Source: Methylobacter sp. (GTDB taxonomy: Bacteria; Pseudomonadota; Gammaproteobacteria; Methylococcales; Methylomonadaceae). From it: a stretch of DNA of 64,000 nucleotides. The notes beneath the pieces were generated by a model. It was not told where the DNA came from. It searched no databases and saw nothing but the letters and a program-made list of their open reading frames with translations. Shown piece after piece: positions 1-12,700 of this stretch. Position 1 is the stretch's first letter, and every line of letters starts with the position of its first letter. The stretch is taken from NCBI GenBank assembly GCA_030679035.1, contig JAUXTH010000143.1, positions 43,820 through 107,819 of the forward strand. The letters run 5' to 3'. The position numbers and the translations under genes are program-made.

Positions 1-3000
1 TCCGCCTGTAAGCGTTCGGTTTGCTGCTCCACCGGGACGCCGGACAAATCGATGCGGTCGAAGATGCTGTGGGACTCTTTCGCTAAGTTGGTTTGCAGCC
101 ATCCGTCACCACCACGGCCAAAGCGCATTCTGAGCGCATCATGATGATTCAACAATTGGGCAAGAGCTACTGCGAAGATGTCCGGTGTCAAACCGGCTCT
201 GATCGTCAACAATAAAGCCTGATTCCAATGATGGGGATTGCTCAAGTCTTGTTCGAAAAACCAGTGTTGGATCGGCGTCAACGGCATGCCGCCGGACACA
301 AGCCCTTGTTCGGCGGATAGCTGTTGAATCTGTTCGGCGGCCACCGCCAACGCGCTTAACGTTTGATTCTGAAACAGCTGTTTCGGCGTGATCACAACAC
401 CGGCCTGTCGTGCGCGGCTGACGACCTGAATACTCAGTATCGAATCGCCGCCCAGTTCGAAGAAATTGTCGTGCCGCCCGACGCGCTTGACACCCAGCAA
501 CTCGCGCCAAATATCGGCCAAAATCTTTTCAATCGGCGTTTGCGCTTCCTGATAGTGTTGTGCCGACATTCCGCTCATATCCGGTTGCGGCAAACGCTTG
601 TGATCCAGTTTGCCGTTGGCGCTGAGCGGCATGCTGTCCAAAATAACAAAAGCGGAAGGCACCATGTAGTCCGGCAGCGTTTCCCTGAGCCGGGCTTTGA
701 GCTGGTCGATGTTGACGATATTCTCTTGAGCGGCAACCAGGTAGGCGACCAATCGCTTGTCGCCGGGTTGGTCTTCACGGGCAATGACCGCCGCCTCGTT
801 TATCTCAGGCGCTTCAAGCAATCTGGCCTCGATTTCGCCCAGCTCGATTCGGAAACCGCGGATTTTCACTTGGTGGTCGATGCGGCCTAAAAACTCGATA
901 GCGCCGTCCGAGCGGTAACGCGCCAAGTCGCCGGTTTTATATAGCCTGCCGCCGTCAGCTTGGAACGGGTCGGGGATGAACTTTTCCGCTGTCAGTTCGG
1001 GGCGCTGCCAATAGCCGCGCACAATACCTTCGCCGCCGATATGGAGTTCGCCTGTCACACCGATCGGCACCGGGTTGCAGGTGTCATCCAGAATGTAGAG
1101 CCGGACATTGCTGATCGGCCGGCCTATCGACAACGGCCGATCCAGGTCGTCCCGGCTTGCCGGGTAAACGCTGCTCCATACCGTGGCTTCGGTCGGGCCG
1201 TATTCGTTGTATAACGGCACCTGCGGCAACACCGCGTAGTGCTGTTTGACAACTTCGGTCGGACACGCTTCCCCGGCGACGATGGCCGTTTTCAGGGTTT
1301 GCAACTGGGCTCCCGCCTGGTTCAACAGCCATCCATAAAAAGACGGCAGTGCCAGCAGATGCGACACCTTCTGCGCGGCAATCAACTCAGCCAATGCCGC
1401 CGGATCCTTAATCTGGTCGTCCTCCGGCAAACACAGGCAACCGCCCTGCCCCAGCGTCCAGAACAGCCCGGCTACGGAACTGTCGAACGCGAACGACGAC
1501 AGCAACAGATAGCAGCTCACCGGTTCCTGATAATTTGCAAACCGCGCACTGGTCGAATGAACGGCATTGCGGTGCGAGACCATCGCCCCTTTAGGCTGGC
1601 CGGTCGAACCCGAGGTGTAAATGATATAGGCCAGATCGAGCGGGTGATTGCATGGCACAGGATTGTTATCCGGGCATTGCGCGATGGCCTGCCAATCGCC
1701 ATCCAGATAAATGGCGTCCTTCGCGCTATGCAACAGCCGTTGCCGGGTAAGCAACAAGTCAATTTGCGCATCCTGTAGCATATAGGCGATGCGCTCTTCG
1801 GGGTATGAGGGATCGAGCGGCACATAAGCGCCGCCTGCCTTCAGTATGCCCAGCATGCCGATAGCCATGTCCAGCGACCGCTCGACGCAGAGGCCGACCA
1901 AAACCTCCGGCCCGACACCCTTGGAGCGCAGATAATGAGCCAACTGATTGGCTTTGGCGTTCAGTTCGGCATAGCTTACGGTCTGCCCCGCAAACGCCAC
2001 CGCATCCGCGTCCGGCGTTTTTTCCACCTGCGCTTCGAACAGTGCCTGCAAGCTTTGCTCGGCAGGATAATCGGCGGCGGTGTCGTTAAAACCGAACAGC
2101 AATTGCTTGAGCTCAACTTCCGGCATGATGCCGATCGTATCCACCGCCTGCTGCGGATTTTGTTCCAGCGCCGTTACCAAGCCTTCGACGGCAGTACGCT
2201 GATACACGGCAATCCGCGCCGGATCGATCCCGCCGATGCTTTGTACGGTCAAGCCAAAACCCTGGCCCAAATCATCGACCGACAGCGTCAGCGGATAATT
2301 ACTGCGCTCTTCGCTGCTGATCACGCGCATGCCCTCCCATTCCAGCAGCGCGTATTGGTCCGATGCGGCAATCATGTTCGAATGCCGGTAATTAATCAGC
2401 GCGGTAAACAGCGGCGTCGAGGCTGGCACCGCACTGCAACGCTGGGCCAGCGCCAGCGAGGCTTGTTCATGCATCAGCAATTCGTTCAAGTTGCGGTGGG
2501 TGATACCGAGTATTTCGCGCACTGTCCGGCCGTGCAGCGAAACCCGTATCGGCAAGGTATTGATGAACATGCCCACCGCTTGATCCGCTCCCGCACCGCC
2601 GCCTTGCAAACGGCCGGACAGCACGGTGCCGAACACCACGTCGGAACGGTCGCTGCATTGCCCCAACACCAAAGCCCAAGCCAGATGAAACAAGCTGGCC
2701 GGAGTCACGCTGTGTTGCCGGGCGCTGTTGCGGATACGTTGCGCCAAGTCCTTGTCCAAAGACAGCACCGCCTCACTGACCTGCCCGCCGCTGCCTTGCA
2801 CGTTAAGCAGCCCGAACGGCGCGGTCGGCTCATCAATATCGCCGAGTTGCTGACGAAAATAGCTCTGATGATCCGCAGCAGAATCGGCCCGCATTTGGGC
2901 GATGAAATTCCGATACGGCTGTATCGGCGGCAGTTGTTCGGCTAGGCCGCCAAGCAACAGCCGGATTTCCGACAAAATCAGCTGTAGCGTGTAGTTGTCG

Positions 3001-3707
3001 TCGACCATATGATGGTTCAGCATCGCAAACCAGCATTCATCCGACTGGCTATCCTGAACCACGTAGCCTGCCAGCAACGGCGCTTGCTGTAGGTTCATCC
3101 TGAGCCGGCGCGGATCGGTGCGCTCCAGCAAGCGCTGCTGTATCCGGTCTTTTTCAACCGGCGCCAGTTCCTCAACCGGCAACGGCGCATGGCGATGCAC
3201 CACCTGAACCGGCTGCGACAAGCCGTCCCAGCGCACCGAACTGCGCAATATATCGTGCCGGTTGATCACCGTCTGCAATGCGCCCAAGAAGGCATCGAGA
3301 CGCGTGCGGTTGTCGAACACGATGATCGAGCGGGTGATATACGGATCGCCCTGGGTTTCCAGCAAATGATGGAACAAAATCCCTTCCTGCAACGGCGCCA
3401 GCGGATAAATGTCCTGAATACCGGCTGCGCCTTCCGCCACGCTATCGACGATCAGGTCGATCTCGTCCTGGGTCAGGCTGACCAGCGGCAGCATATCGGG
3501 GGTTATTTTCGGCGCTATCGGCGCATGGCCTTCGATAACCGCGCCGTTCCTGAGCGCGGTCAGCAAATCCTGCTTATGGGTTTTCAGCTTGGACATTAAC
3601 GCCTGATCCATCGCGCCTTGCGGTGCGCGGATGACGAGTTCGCCGTCCAGCTCGCTGACGACGATATTTCTTTCCTGCATGGAGGCAAAAACTTCCTGAA
3701 AACTCAT
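1..3707 (-). CDS. Nonribosomal peptide synthetase, second subunit (partial, runs off the left edge)
   Basis: The frame is open from an ATG at 3707 down to the window edge (at least 1235 codons), so the 3' end is missing. Domain order read by eye: a TubC-type N-terminal docking domain (residues about 1-55); a condensation domain with HHMVDDN near residue 231; an adenylation domain with YTSGSTGQPKG near 694; a carrier domain with GGDSILS near 1086; and the start of an epimerisation domain (PLTPIQHWFFEQ) that is cut by the edge. Aligned by eye to GrsA, the ten pocket residues read DSALIAEVWK, the same as in module 1 of the neighbouring NRPS; I cannot assign a substrate. The ATG overlaps the stop codon of the upstream NRPS gene (ATGA), so the two subunits are translationally coupled and the docking domain fits a hand-over from the Ser module. 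The product should carry a D-configured residue here. Confidence 0.93.
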   Translation of the reverse strand, partial: MSFQEVFASMQERNIVVSELDGELVIRAPQGAMDQALMSKLKTHKQDLLTALRNGAVIEGHAPIAPKITPDMLPLVSLTQDEIDLIVDSVAEGAAGIQDIYPLAPLQEGILFHHLLETQGDPYITRSIIVFDNRTRLDAFLGALQTVINRHDILRSSVRWDGLSQPVQVVHRHAPLPVEELAPVEKDRIQQRLLERTDPRRLRMNLQQAPLLAGYVVQDSQSDECWFAMLNHHMVDDNYTLQLILSEIRLLLGGLAEQLPPIQPYRNFIAQMRADSAADHQSYFRQQLGDIDEPTAPFGLLNVQGSGGQVSEAVLSLDKDLAQRIRNSARQHSVTPASLFHLAWALVLGQCSDRSDVVFGTVLSGRLQGGGAGADQAVGMFINTLPIRVSLHGRTVREILGITHRNLNELLMHEQASLALAQRCSAVPASTPLFTALINYRHSNMIAASDQYALLEWEGMRVISSEERSNYPLTLSVDDLGQGFGLTVQSIGGIDPARIAVYQRTAVEGLVTALEQNPQQAVDTIGIMPEVELKQLLFGFNDTAADYPAEQSLQALFEAQVEKTPDADAVAFAGQTVSYAELNAKANQLAHYLRSKGVGPEVLVGLCVERSLDMAIGMLGILKAGGAYVPLDPSYPEERIAYMLQDAQIDLLLTRQRLLHSAKDAIYLDGDWQAIAQCPDNNPVPCNHPLDLAYIIYTSGSTGQPKGAMVSHRNAVHSTSARFANYQEPVSCYLLLSSFAFDSSVAGLFWTLGQGGCLCLPEDDQIKDPAALAELIAAQKVSHLLALPSFYGWLLNQAGAQLQTLKTAIVAGEACPTEVVKQHYAVLPQVPLYNEYGPTEATVWSSVYPASRDDLDRPLSIGRPISNVRLYILDDTCNPVPIGVTGELHIGGEGIVRGYWQRPELTAEKFIPDPFQADGGRLYKTGDLARYRSDGAIEFLGRIDHQVKIRGFRIELGEIEARLLEAPEINEAAVIAREDQPGDKRLVAYLVAAQENIVNIDQLKARLRETLPDYMVPSAFVILDSMPLSANGKLDHKRLPQPDMSGMSAQHYQEAQTPIEKILADIWRELLGVKRVGRHDNFFELGGDSILSIQVVSRARQAGVVITPKQLFQNQTLSALAVAAEQIQQLSAEQGLVSGGMPLTPIQHWFFEQDLSNPHHWNQALLLTIRAGLTPDIFAVALAQLLNHHDALRMRFGRGGDGWLQTNLAKESHSIFDRIDLSGVPVEQQTERLQA

Positions 3708-6700
3708 AACCGAAACTCCTCGAGAACGGGATTGCTTAACGACTGCCCGAAATGCTCGGGTATTAAATTGGGCGGCATTTCAAAAGCCGGGCTATTGCCC
3801 TGGTTATCGGCTATCGCCGCCGCCAGCGCGGACAATACCGGATAGGCGAACACCGCCCGCGGCTCCAATGCCCAGCCTTGTTGGCGCAAGCGTTCGACCA
3901 GCGTCAGCGCCATCAGCGAATGGCCGCCCAACTCGAAGAAATGGTCGTTGCGGCCTACCCGTTCCAACTCCAACAGCTCCTGCCAGATGCCGGACAGCGC
4001 GGTTTCTATCGCGCCTTGCGGCGCTTCGTAGCGATGGCTGATCACCGAATCCGCGTCAGGCTTGGGCAACGCGGCGCGGTCCAGCTTGCCGTTGGCGGTC
4101 AGCGGCAAGGCCGGCAAAACGACAAAGGCGCTGGGCAGCATGTAATCGGGCAAGGTCTCGGCCAAGTCGGCGCGAAGATCGGCAATCGACAATTCATTGC
4201 CTACGTCTTGGGTCAAATACGCCACCAGCCGCTTATCGCCATGCCCGTCTTCGCGGGCGATAACGACCGCCTCGCGCACACCGGCATAAGCGCTCAGCCG
4301 GTTTTCAATCTCGCCCAATTCGATCCGAAAGCCGCGAATCTTGACCTGGAAGTCGTTGCGGCCCAAATAGTCGATAGTGCCGTCCGGCCGGTAACGGGCC
4401 AAATCGCCGGTTTTGTAGAGCCTGCTGCCGACCGGGCCGTAGGGGTTCGGAATGAATTTTTCCGCCGTCAGTCCAGGACGATTGAGGTAACCCCGGCCCA
4501 AGCCGATGCCGCCGATATGCAGCTCGCCCGGCGTTCCCGGCAATACCGGGTTGAGCTGCCGGTCGAGAATGTAGAGCGCAATATTGGCTATTGGGCGGCC
4601 TATCGGTATCGCCGTTTCAGCGCTGCCCGGCAAACAGGCCCAATAACTGACGTCCACCGACGCTTCGGTAGGGCCGTAAAGGTTGTGCAGTTCAGCCGGG
4701 AGTTTTTGCAAAAAGCGCTGCACCAAGTCGGCAGGCAAGGCTTCGCCGCTGCAAATGACCCGTTTTAACGACGTGCAGTTTTCCACGCCCGGCGTGTCGA
4801 TAAAGACTTGCAGCATCGACGGCACGAAGTGGATAGTCGTGACATGCCGGTCGTTGATGGTGTCGATCAGCGCCAAGCTGTCCTTGTGCTGTTCCGGTCT
4901 GGCAACGACCAGTTGCGCGCCGGTCATCAACGGCCAGAAGAATTCCCAGACCGACACATCGAAACTGTACGGGGTCTTTTGCAATACCTTATCCGTTTGA
5001 TCCAGTCCGTATTGCTGCTGCATCCATTGCAGCCGGTTAAGTATGCCTTGATGCGGTACGCCCGCGCCTTTCGGTTGACCTGTTGAACCGGAGGTGTAGA
5101 TGCAATAGGCGAGGTTTTCCGGCTTAAGCGGAACATCGGGATTGGCGTCGCAGGCCTTCGACACTTTGTCCCATTCGCTATCCAGGCACAGCACCGTCGC
5201 GGTAAAGGCCGCGATTTTTTCCCGGCATGTTTCCTGGGTAAGCACTATCGGCGCGTTGACATCGTGCAGCATGAAGTCCAGCCGGTCTTGCGGATAGCCG
5301 GGATCGAGCGGCACATAAGCGCCGCCTGCCTTAAGGATGCCCATCAGGCCGATCACCATCTCCAGCGACCGCTCAACGCAAATGCCGACCAGCACATCCG
5401 GCCCGACGCCCTTGGAGCACAGGTAATGGGCCAGCTGATTGGCTTTGGCGTTCAGTTCGGCATAGCTTAAGATCAATTCATCGTTCCCACGCTCTGCGTG
5501 GGAATGCAGTTCGAACCGCTCTGCGGTTCGGGACGCTGGAGCGTCCCTGCCTGGGTTACCACGCAGAGCGTGGGAACCATAAGTGGAATTTGGAATCCCT
5601 AGCACTTGCCTCTCGAACATCACCGCAACGGCATCCGGTGTCTTTTCAACCTGAGCTTCGAACAACTGATGGATAAACCGGTCTTGCGGATAGTCGGTTT
5701 CCGTCGCATTCCACTCGACCAGAATCTGCCGTTTATCCGCCGCACTCAGCAGCGACAACTCGGATAATCGGGTATGCGGATGTTCGATAAAGGCTGCAAG
5801 CAGGCATTGCAACTGCTCCAGCATCCGTTTAACCGTTTCGGCTTCGAACCGGTCTGCGGCGTAGGTTATTTCCAGGCGAAGTTCCGATCCGGGAAAAGCG
5901 GATACGGTCATCGGGTAATTGCTTTGGTCGACAACGCCGATTTCGTCGACAGTCAAGCCGTCGGCATGTTCGGCCAATGCCTGGTTGATCGGATAGTTCT
6001 CGAAAACCAGCAAACTTTCAAACAAGGGCGTGCCGCGCGCCACTTCAGACCAGCCTTGGACTTGCGTTAACGGCGTATATTCATAACGGCGCATGTCCTG
6101 GTTTTGCGCAAACAGCGCTTGCAGCCAGTCGAGTACGGTGCTGTCGGGCCTTATCTTGATACGCAGGGGCAAGCTGTTGATGAACAGGCCGACCATAGTC
6201 TCGACGCCGATTAAGTCGGCGGGACGCCCGGACACAGTGGTGCCGAAAACAATATCGTTCTCGCCGCTGTAACGGCTGAGCAATAATCCCCAGGCGGCTT
6301 GCACCAGCGTATTCATGGTCAGGTGCTGCTGTTTTGCGAAAGCCAGTAAGGTATCGGTGTATTCCGCCGATAGCGTCAGCCCAAGTTTGGCATAGTCGCT
6401 CACCTGATGTTGACCGGTGTTGTCCGCCGGTTTATCCGCAAGCAACATCGTCGGGGCGCTAAAGCCGCTAAGCTCGGAACGCCAGTACGCTTCGGCTGCG
6501 GCCATGTCCTGATTTTGCAGCCAGGCGATATAGTCGCGGTAAGGGCGCACAGCCGTTGACAATGGCGCATTCCCGCGCCGTATCGACTCATAAGCGGCAA
6601 ACAACTCTTTCACCAGCAATGGCCCGCTCCAGCCGTCCAATAATATGTGGTGGTAACTCCATAGCAGGTAATGCGCCTGATCCGAACATTGCACCAAGCT

Positions 6701-9700
6701 CACACGCATCAACGGCGCACGGGTAAAATCGAATCCGCTTGCCAGATCGTCGGCCTGTAGCTGTTGCCAGTGTTGCGCTTGTTCCAAAGCCGGTTGGCCC
6801 CGCCAATCGTATTCGGTAATCGGCAGTTGCAGGTTCTTTTCCACGATTTGCAAAGGCTGATCCTGATTCTCGAAATGGAAACGGGTGCGCAGAATCGGAT
6901 GATGCCCGACCAGCTGTTGCCAAACTTGTTTGAAGGCAGGGACATTGAGTTCGCCCGTCAAACGGCAACCGATTTGGATGCAGTAAACGCTGGATTCGGC
7001 GGCAATCAAACTGTGGAACATCAGTCCGTGTTGCAGCGGCGCCAGCGGGTAGACGTCTTCAATCTGCCGGGGCGTCAAGACCAAGGCGTCCAGTTCGGTT
7101 TGCGCCAAGGCAATTAACGGAAAATCAACCGGCGTATAGCTGCCCGAATCAGGCAATACGCAATGCGCTATCAACGCTTTGAGATGGCGCAGATAATGCC
7201 CGGACAGGGTTTCAATACTGGCCTTGCGGTAGCGCTCGCGGCTGTAGCGCCAGCTTAGCTGAAGCCGCCCGTCGGCAATACTGCCGATCACGGCCAATTC
7301 ATGCGCCCGGAGTCCTGCCGGATCGCAATTTGCGCCGGTCGCTGCACGGGTCGGTGAGAACGGCGCATCGGCTACCATGACCGTGTCGATTTGGCCGAGG
7401 TAGTTAAAAATGATCTGCGCTTTGGGCTGGGCGGCCAGTTGCGCTTTAATCTCAGCATCCGGCGAAAGGTAGCGCAGCAGGCCGTAGCCGATGCCCTTCA
7501 TCGGAATGGCCCGCAGTTGCTCTTTGACCAATTTCAGCGCATCGCCCAAGGAAGCGTCGCTGGAAACACTCAACAGCGCGGGATAAACGCTGGTAAACCA
7601 GCCCACGGTGCGGGAAACATCCACGTCGCCGGCTATGTCCTCGCGCCCGTGGCTTTCCAAATCGACCAATACCGATTCGCTGTGCATCCAGTCGCGTAAC
7701 GTGAGCGTCAGCGCAGTCAGCAACAGTTCATCTATTTTGGTGCGATAAGCCCCAGGAGCGTCCTGTAGCAAGGCGCGCGTTTCGGCTTCGGTCAAGCTGA
7801 CCGTTATCTCGCTTTCCGCTGCAAACAGGTTGCCGCCAGCGGGTTCGTCTACCGGCAACTCTGCAACCTGATGCCGCAGCGCATCCAGCCAATAATAGGT
7901 GTCGAGCGGCAAACCGCCTGCGCCTGCCTGATTGACGATTTGTTCAGACCAGTATTTGAATGAAGTGGTTTTTGCCGGTAATGCCGGTGCCCGACCGGCC
8001 ATCAATTGCCGGCAAAGGCTGCTCAAATCTTCCAGCAAAATCCGCCAGGAAACGCCGTCCACGACCAAGTGGTGGATCGCTAGCAACACACGGTCGCCCC
8101 GCCCTTCGCCCAAGTCGAACCAAACCGCACGCAATACCGGGCCTTCACTTAAATGCAGCTGGGCTTGCTGAATCGATGCCGCCGATTCCAGCATCTCGGC
8201 TTGCCATTCTGTGGGGACGTCGGCTAAATCGATGCGTTCGAAAACCGCCTGGGGTTCATCCTTAAGCAGGTGTTGTTGCCACTCGCCGCCTTGTTGGTTA
8301 AACCGCATCCGCAACGCATCATGATGGATCAGCAATTGTTTGATGGCAGCCTCTACAATATCCGGGGTCAAGCCGGGACCGGCTTCCAGCAACAATGCCT
8401 GATTCCAGTGATGGGGGTTATTCAGGTTTTGCTCGAAAAACCAGTGCTGGATCGGCGTCAGCGGCACGCCGCCGGACACCGGCCCTTGTTCGGCGGATAG
8501 CTGTTGAATCTGTTCGGCGGCCAGCGCCAACGCGCTTAGCGTTTGATTCTGAAACAGCTGTTTCGGGGTAATCACGACACCGGCCTGCCGTGCGCGGCTG
8601 ACGACCTGAATGCTCAAAATCGAATCGCCGCCCAGTTCGAAGAAGTTATCGTGCAGCCCGACGCGCTTGACCGCCAACAACTCGCGCCAAATATCGGCCA
8701 AAATATTTTCAACCGGCGTTTGTGGTTCCTGGTAGTGTTGCGTTGACATTCCGCTCATATCCGGTTGAGGTAAACGTTTGTGATCCAGTTTACCGTTGGC
8801 GCTGAGCGGCATGCTGTCCAGCAGCACAAAGGCCGAAGGCACCATGTAATCCGGCAGCGTTTCCTTGAGCCGGGCTTTTAGCGTTTCGATGTTGACAGCC
8901 TCCTTGCTGACAGCAACCAGATAAGCGACCAGCCGCTTGTCGCCGGGTTGGTCTTCCCTGGCAATAACTGCCGCCTCTTTTGTATCGGGTGCCTCAAGCA
9001 GCCTTGCCTCGATTTCCCCCAACTCAATCCTGAATCCGCGAATTTTTACCTGATGATCGATACGGCCTAAAAAATCGATATTGCCGTCCTGACGGTAACG
9101 CGCCAGATCGCCGGTTTTATACAGCCTGCCGCCGTTTTGTATAAACGGATCGGGGATGAACTTTTCCGCCGTCAGTTCTGGACGTTGCCAATAGCCGCGC
9201 GCCACACCTGCTCCGCCGATATGGAGTTCGCCCTGCACCCCGATAGGCGCAGGGTTGCCGCAGCCATCCAGGATGTACAGCCGGACGTTGTCGATCGGTC
9301 GGCCGATCGATAACGGCCTGTCCAGGTCGTCTTGAGTTGCCGGGTAAACGCTGCTCCATACCGTGGCTTCGGTCGGGCCGTATTCGTTATACATCTGCAC
9401 CTGCGGCAACACCGCGTAGTGTCGCTTGACAACTTCGGTTGAGCACGCCTCTCCGGCGACAATGGCCGTTTTCAGGGTTTGCAGCTGCGCTCCTACTTGG
9501 TTCAACAGCAAACCGTAAAAGGACGGCAGCGCCAGCAGATGCGTGACTCGATGGCGTTCGATCAATGCGCCCAGAGCGGACGGATCCTTGATCTGATCGT
9601 CCTCAGGTAAACACAGACAGCCGCCCTGCCCCAGCGTCCAGAACAATCCGGCTACGGAACTGTCGAACGCAAACGAGGACAGCAATAGATAGCAGCCGAC

Positions 9701-12700
9701 CGGCTCCTGATAATAAGCGCCTCTGGCCCAGGTGGAGTGCATCAGGTTGCCGTGGCCGACGACCACGCCTTTGGGTTTGCCGGTCGAACCCGAAGTGTAA
9801 ATAACATAGGCCGCGTGATCAGCATGCAGCGGTATTTCCAGGTTATCGCTGCTGTAATGGGCATAAGTGTCAATATCATCAATGCAAATCGTCGCCAAAT
9901 CGCCGCAATCCAGGCTGGGCAACAGTGCTGCACTGGTCAGCAGCCAGTCACAACCGGCATCTTGCAGCAAATAAGCGAGTCTCTCTTTGGGATAAGCAGG
10001 ATCGACCGGCACATAAACCGCGCCGGCTTTGAGGATAGCCAATATCCCAAGCACCATCTCCGGGCTGCGCTGGATACACAAGGCGACGCGTTTTTCCGGC
10101 CCTGCACCTTGCATCCGCAGACACTGCGCCAGGCGATTGGCCTGCGCATTAAGCTCAGCATAGCTAAGACGCCTTTCCTGATAGACCAGGGCTGACGCTT
10201 GCGGCTGTTGCCGAGCGACGGCTTCGAAAACGCTGTGTACCGTGCTGTTACGCGGGTAATCGGAACCGGTTTCATTCCAGGCCGACAGCTTTTTTTGCTC
10301 CGGCACGGTCAGCAACGGCAGCTCCGACAAACGGCTGGAGGGATTGGCAAGTATGCCGTGCAGCAGGCATTGGAAATGGCCTATAAGCCTTAAAACCGTA
10401 GAGCGGGACAGCAGATCGCTACGGTATTGGAACGAGGCCTCCAAGCCTTGCCCCGTCTCCGCCATCAGCAAGGTAAGATCGAATTGTACGGCGACATCCT
10501 CCAGCGCATAGCTTTCGGCCGGCACACCCGCCCAATCCAGCGCTATGCCCGGTATGCCCAGTGCCAGCCCGGCAGCGGCCGATGCAGGATCGGCGCCGCT
10601 CTGCAACCCGAACCAGACCCGGTAAAACGCCGACAGTCCCTGATCGCGTTCAGGCTGCAATTTTTCTACCAGCAGCGAAAACGGGTAATGCTGATGCTCC
10701 AGAGCGCCCAGCACCGTAGCGTTGACCTCGGCCAAATAATCGCTAAAGCGCTGGCCGGCGGCAGGGTGTGAGCGTAGCGCCACCGGGTTGACGAAATAAC
10801 CGACGGTGTCGGTAAACTCTCTCTTGGGCCTGCCCAGCGTCGGTGAGCCGACGATGATGTCCTGTTCTCCGCTATAACGATAAAGCAGGGTTTTAAATAC
10901 AGTCAGTAACAGCGTATACAGGGTCGTGTGATGCTCTGCGGCCAGTCGTTTAAGCTTTTGCAGGGTATCCGGTGCGATATTAAGATTTTCCGAACGCCCC
11001 CGGCATGACTGCGCACCGTCCGTTTTCCGTTCTGCAGGCAAAGCCAGCTTCGGCAATTCGCCGGACAACCGGCCTCGCCAGTATTGCCAGTCCTGTTCAG
11101 CGCGCTGGTCGGACAGATAGGCTGATTGCCAGGCGACATAATCGTCGTAACTCGCCGCCAAGTTAGGCAGCTTCGGGGTATGCCCGGCTACCTGCCCCAG
11201 ATAAAGCGCTTTGAATTCTTCCAGCAAAATCGAGAACGAGCGAAAATCGACAACGATGTGATGCGCGCAAAACACCAGCACCTGATCGTCGTCGGCGCAG
11301 CTGAACAAGGCTGCAACCAGTAACGGTTCATTCGCCAAATCGAACGGTTCATGCACGAAAGCGGCGATATTTTCACTGCGTTGACGCTCATCGTCGCAAC
11401 TGATCTCGGCGAACCGGGGCTGTAATTCCGTCAGCGGGATACGCACGATCCGGGTGTGCTGGTTAAGCCGAAAGCCGCTGCGAAGTTGTGCATGACGCTC
11501 GAACAATGCCGCCAATGCGTCGTGTACTGCCGTTTTATCAAGCTTGGCGCGGATATGTATCGCAACCGACATGTTATAGAGCGAGCTGTCCGCCTCTATC
11601 CGGTTGACGGTCCACAGCGCCTGCTGCCCGTAGGATAGCGGCTGTTCGCCGCCGTCTTTGACCGGAGCCGGCGCAATTTGCGCCGGCCCTGCCTTGGCCA
11701 ATTTCAAAGCCTGTTCCGCGCACTCACCCAGAGACTGATTGCCGAGCAGATGCATGACCGGCAAATCGATAGCCAACAGCTCGTCGATAAAGTATTTCAG
11801 TTCCACCGCTTTTAGCGAGTCCATGCCCAAGCCGGTCAGCGATTGCTTTACGTCCACGGCTTCGACGGACAATCCGGACAGGGCCGCCGCCTTTTCGGCC
11901 AGATACTGCGCCAGCAGCTGCGCACCTTCGGCATCGGCAACCGACAGTAAAGCCTGTCTCAGTAAAGTCCGTTCCAGGCTAACCGCCGGTTTAGCTGCCG
12001 CAGCGTTGCTGCTCTGGCTTACACCGTCCAACGCATCGACGGCGACCGCTTTTAAATCCTGTTGCTCAAAAGCCTGCCGACAAGCCGAGCGCCTGATTTT
12101 GCCACTGCTGGTTTTCAGGATCGCTCCCGGTTTCAGAAGCATTACGGTGTCGGCCTGTATGCCGCATTCTTCGACCAGCCGTGCGCGTATCGCGGCGAAC
12201 TCGGCCTTGTAATCGGACTGTCTTAAGCGGTTGCGCTTCAGTTCCGCCAATACGATCAGCTTTTCACCGTCGGCTCCACTGACTGCAAAAGCAGCCGCAC
12301 AGCCGGGATTTAATGCATCCGTCGCCGCTTCGGCCGCGTGCTCCAGGTCGTGAGGATAATAATTACGGCCGCGGATAATGATCAGATCTTTCAGCCGCCC
12401 TGAAACGAACAATTCTTCGCCATTAAGAAAGCCTAAATCGCCTGTGCGCAGCCATTGGCCGTCGGTATCGCCGACAAAAGCCTGCTCGGTGGCTTGTGGA
12501 TTTTGCCAATAGCCCAGGCTGATGCTGGGGCCCCCTAGCTGGATCTCGCCGATTCGGCCATCGCTGCACAATTCGCCTGACTCCGGCTCGACGATACGAA
12601 TTTGTTGTCCGGCATCGCCGGCTATCTTGCCGCAGCCAACCAGGCGTCGGCCTGCCTGATCATCCATGACCCGCTGTACATTACCTTGTTCCAGACCTAT

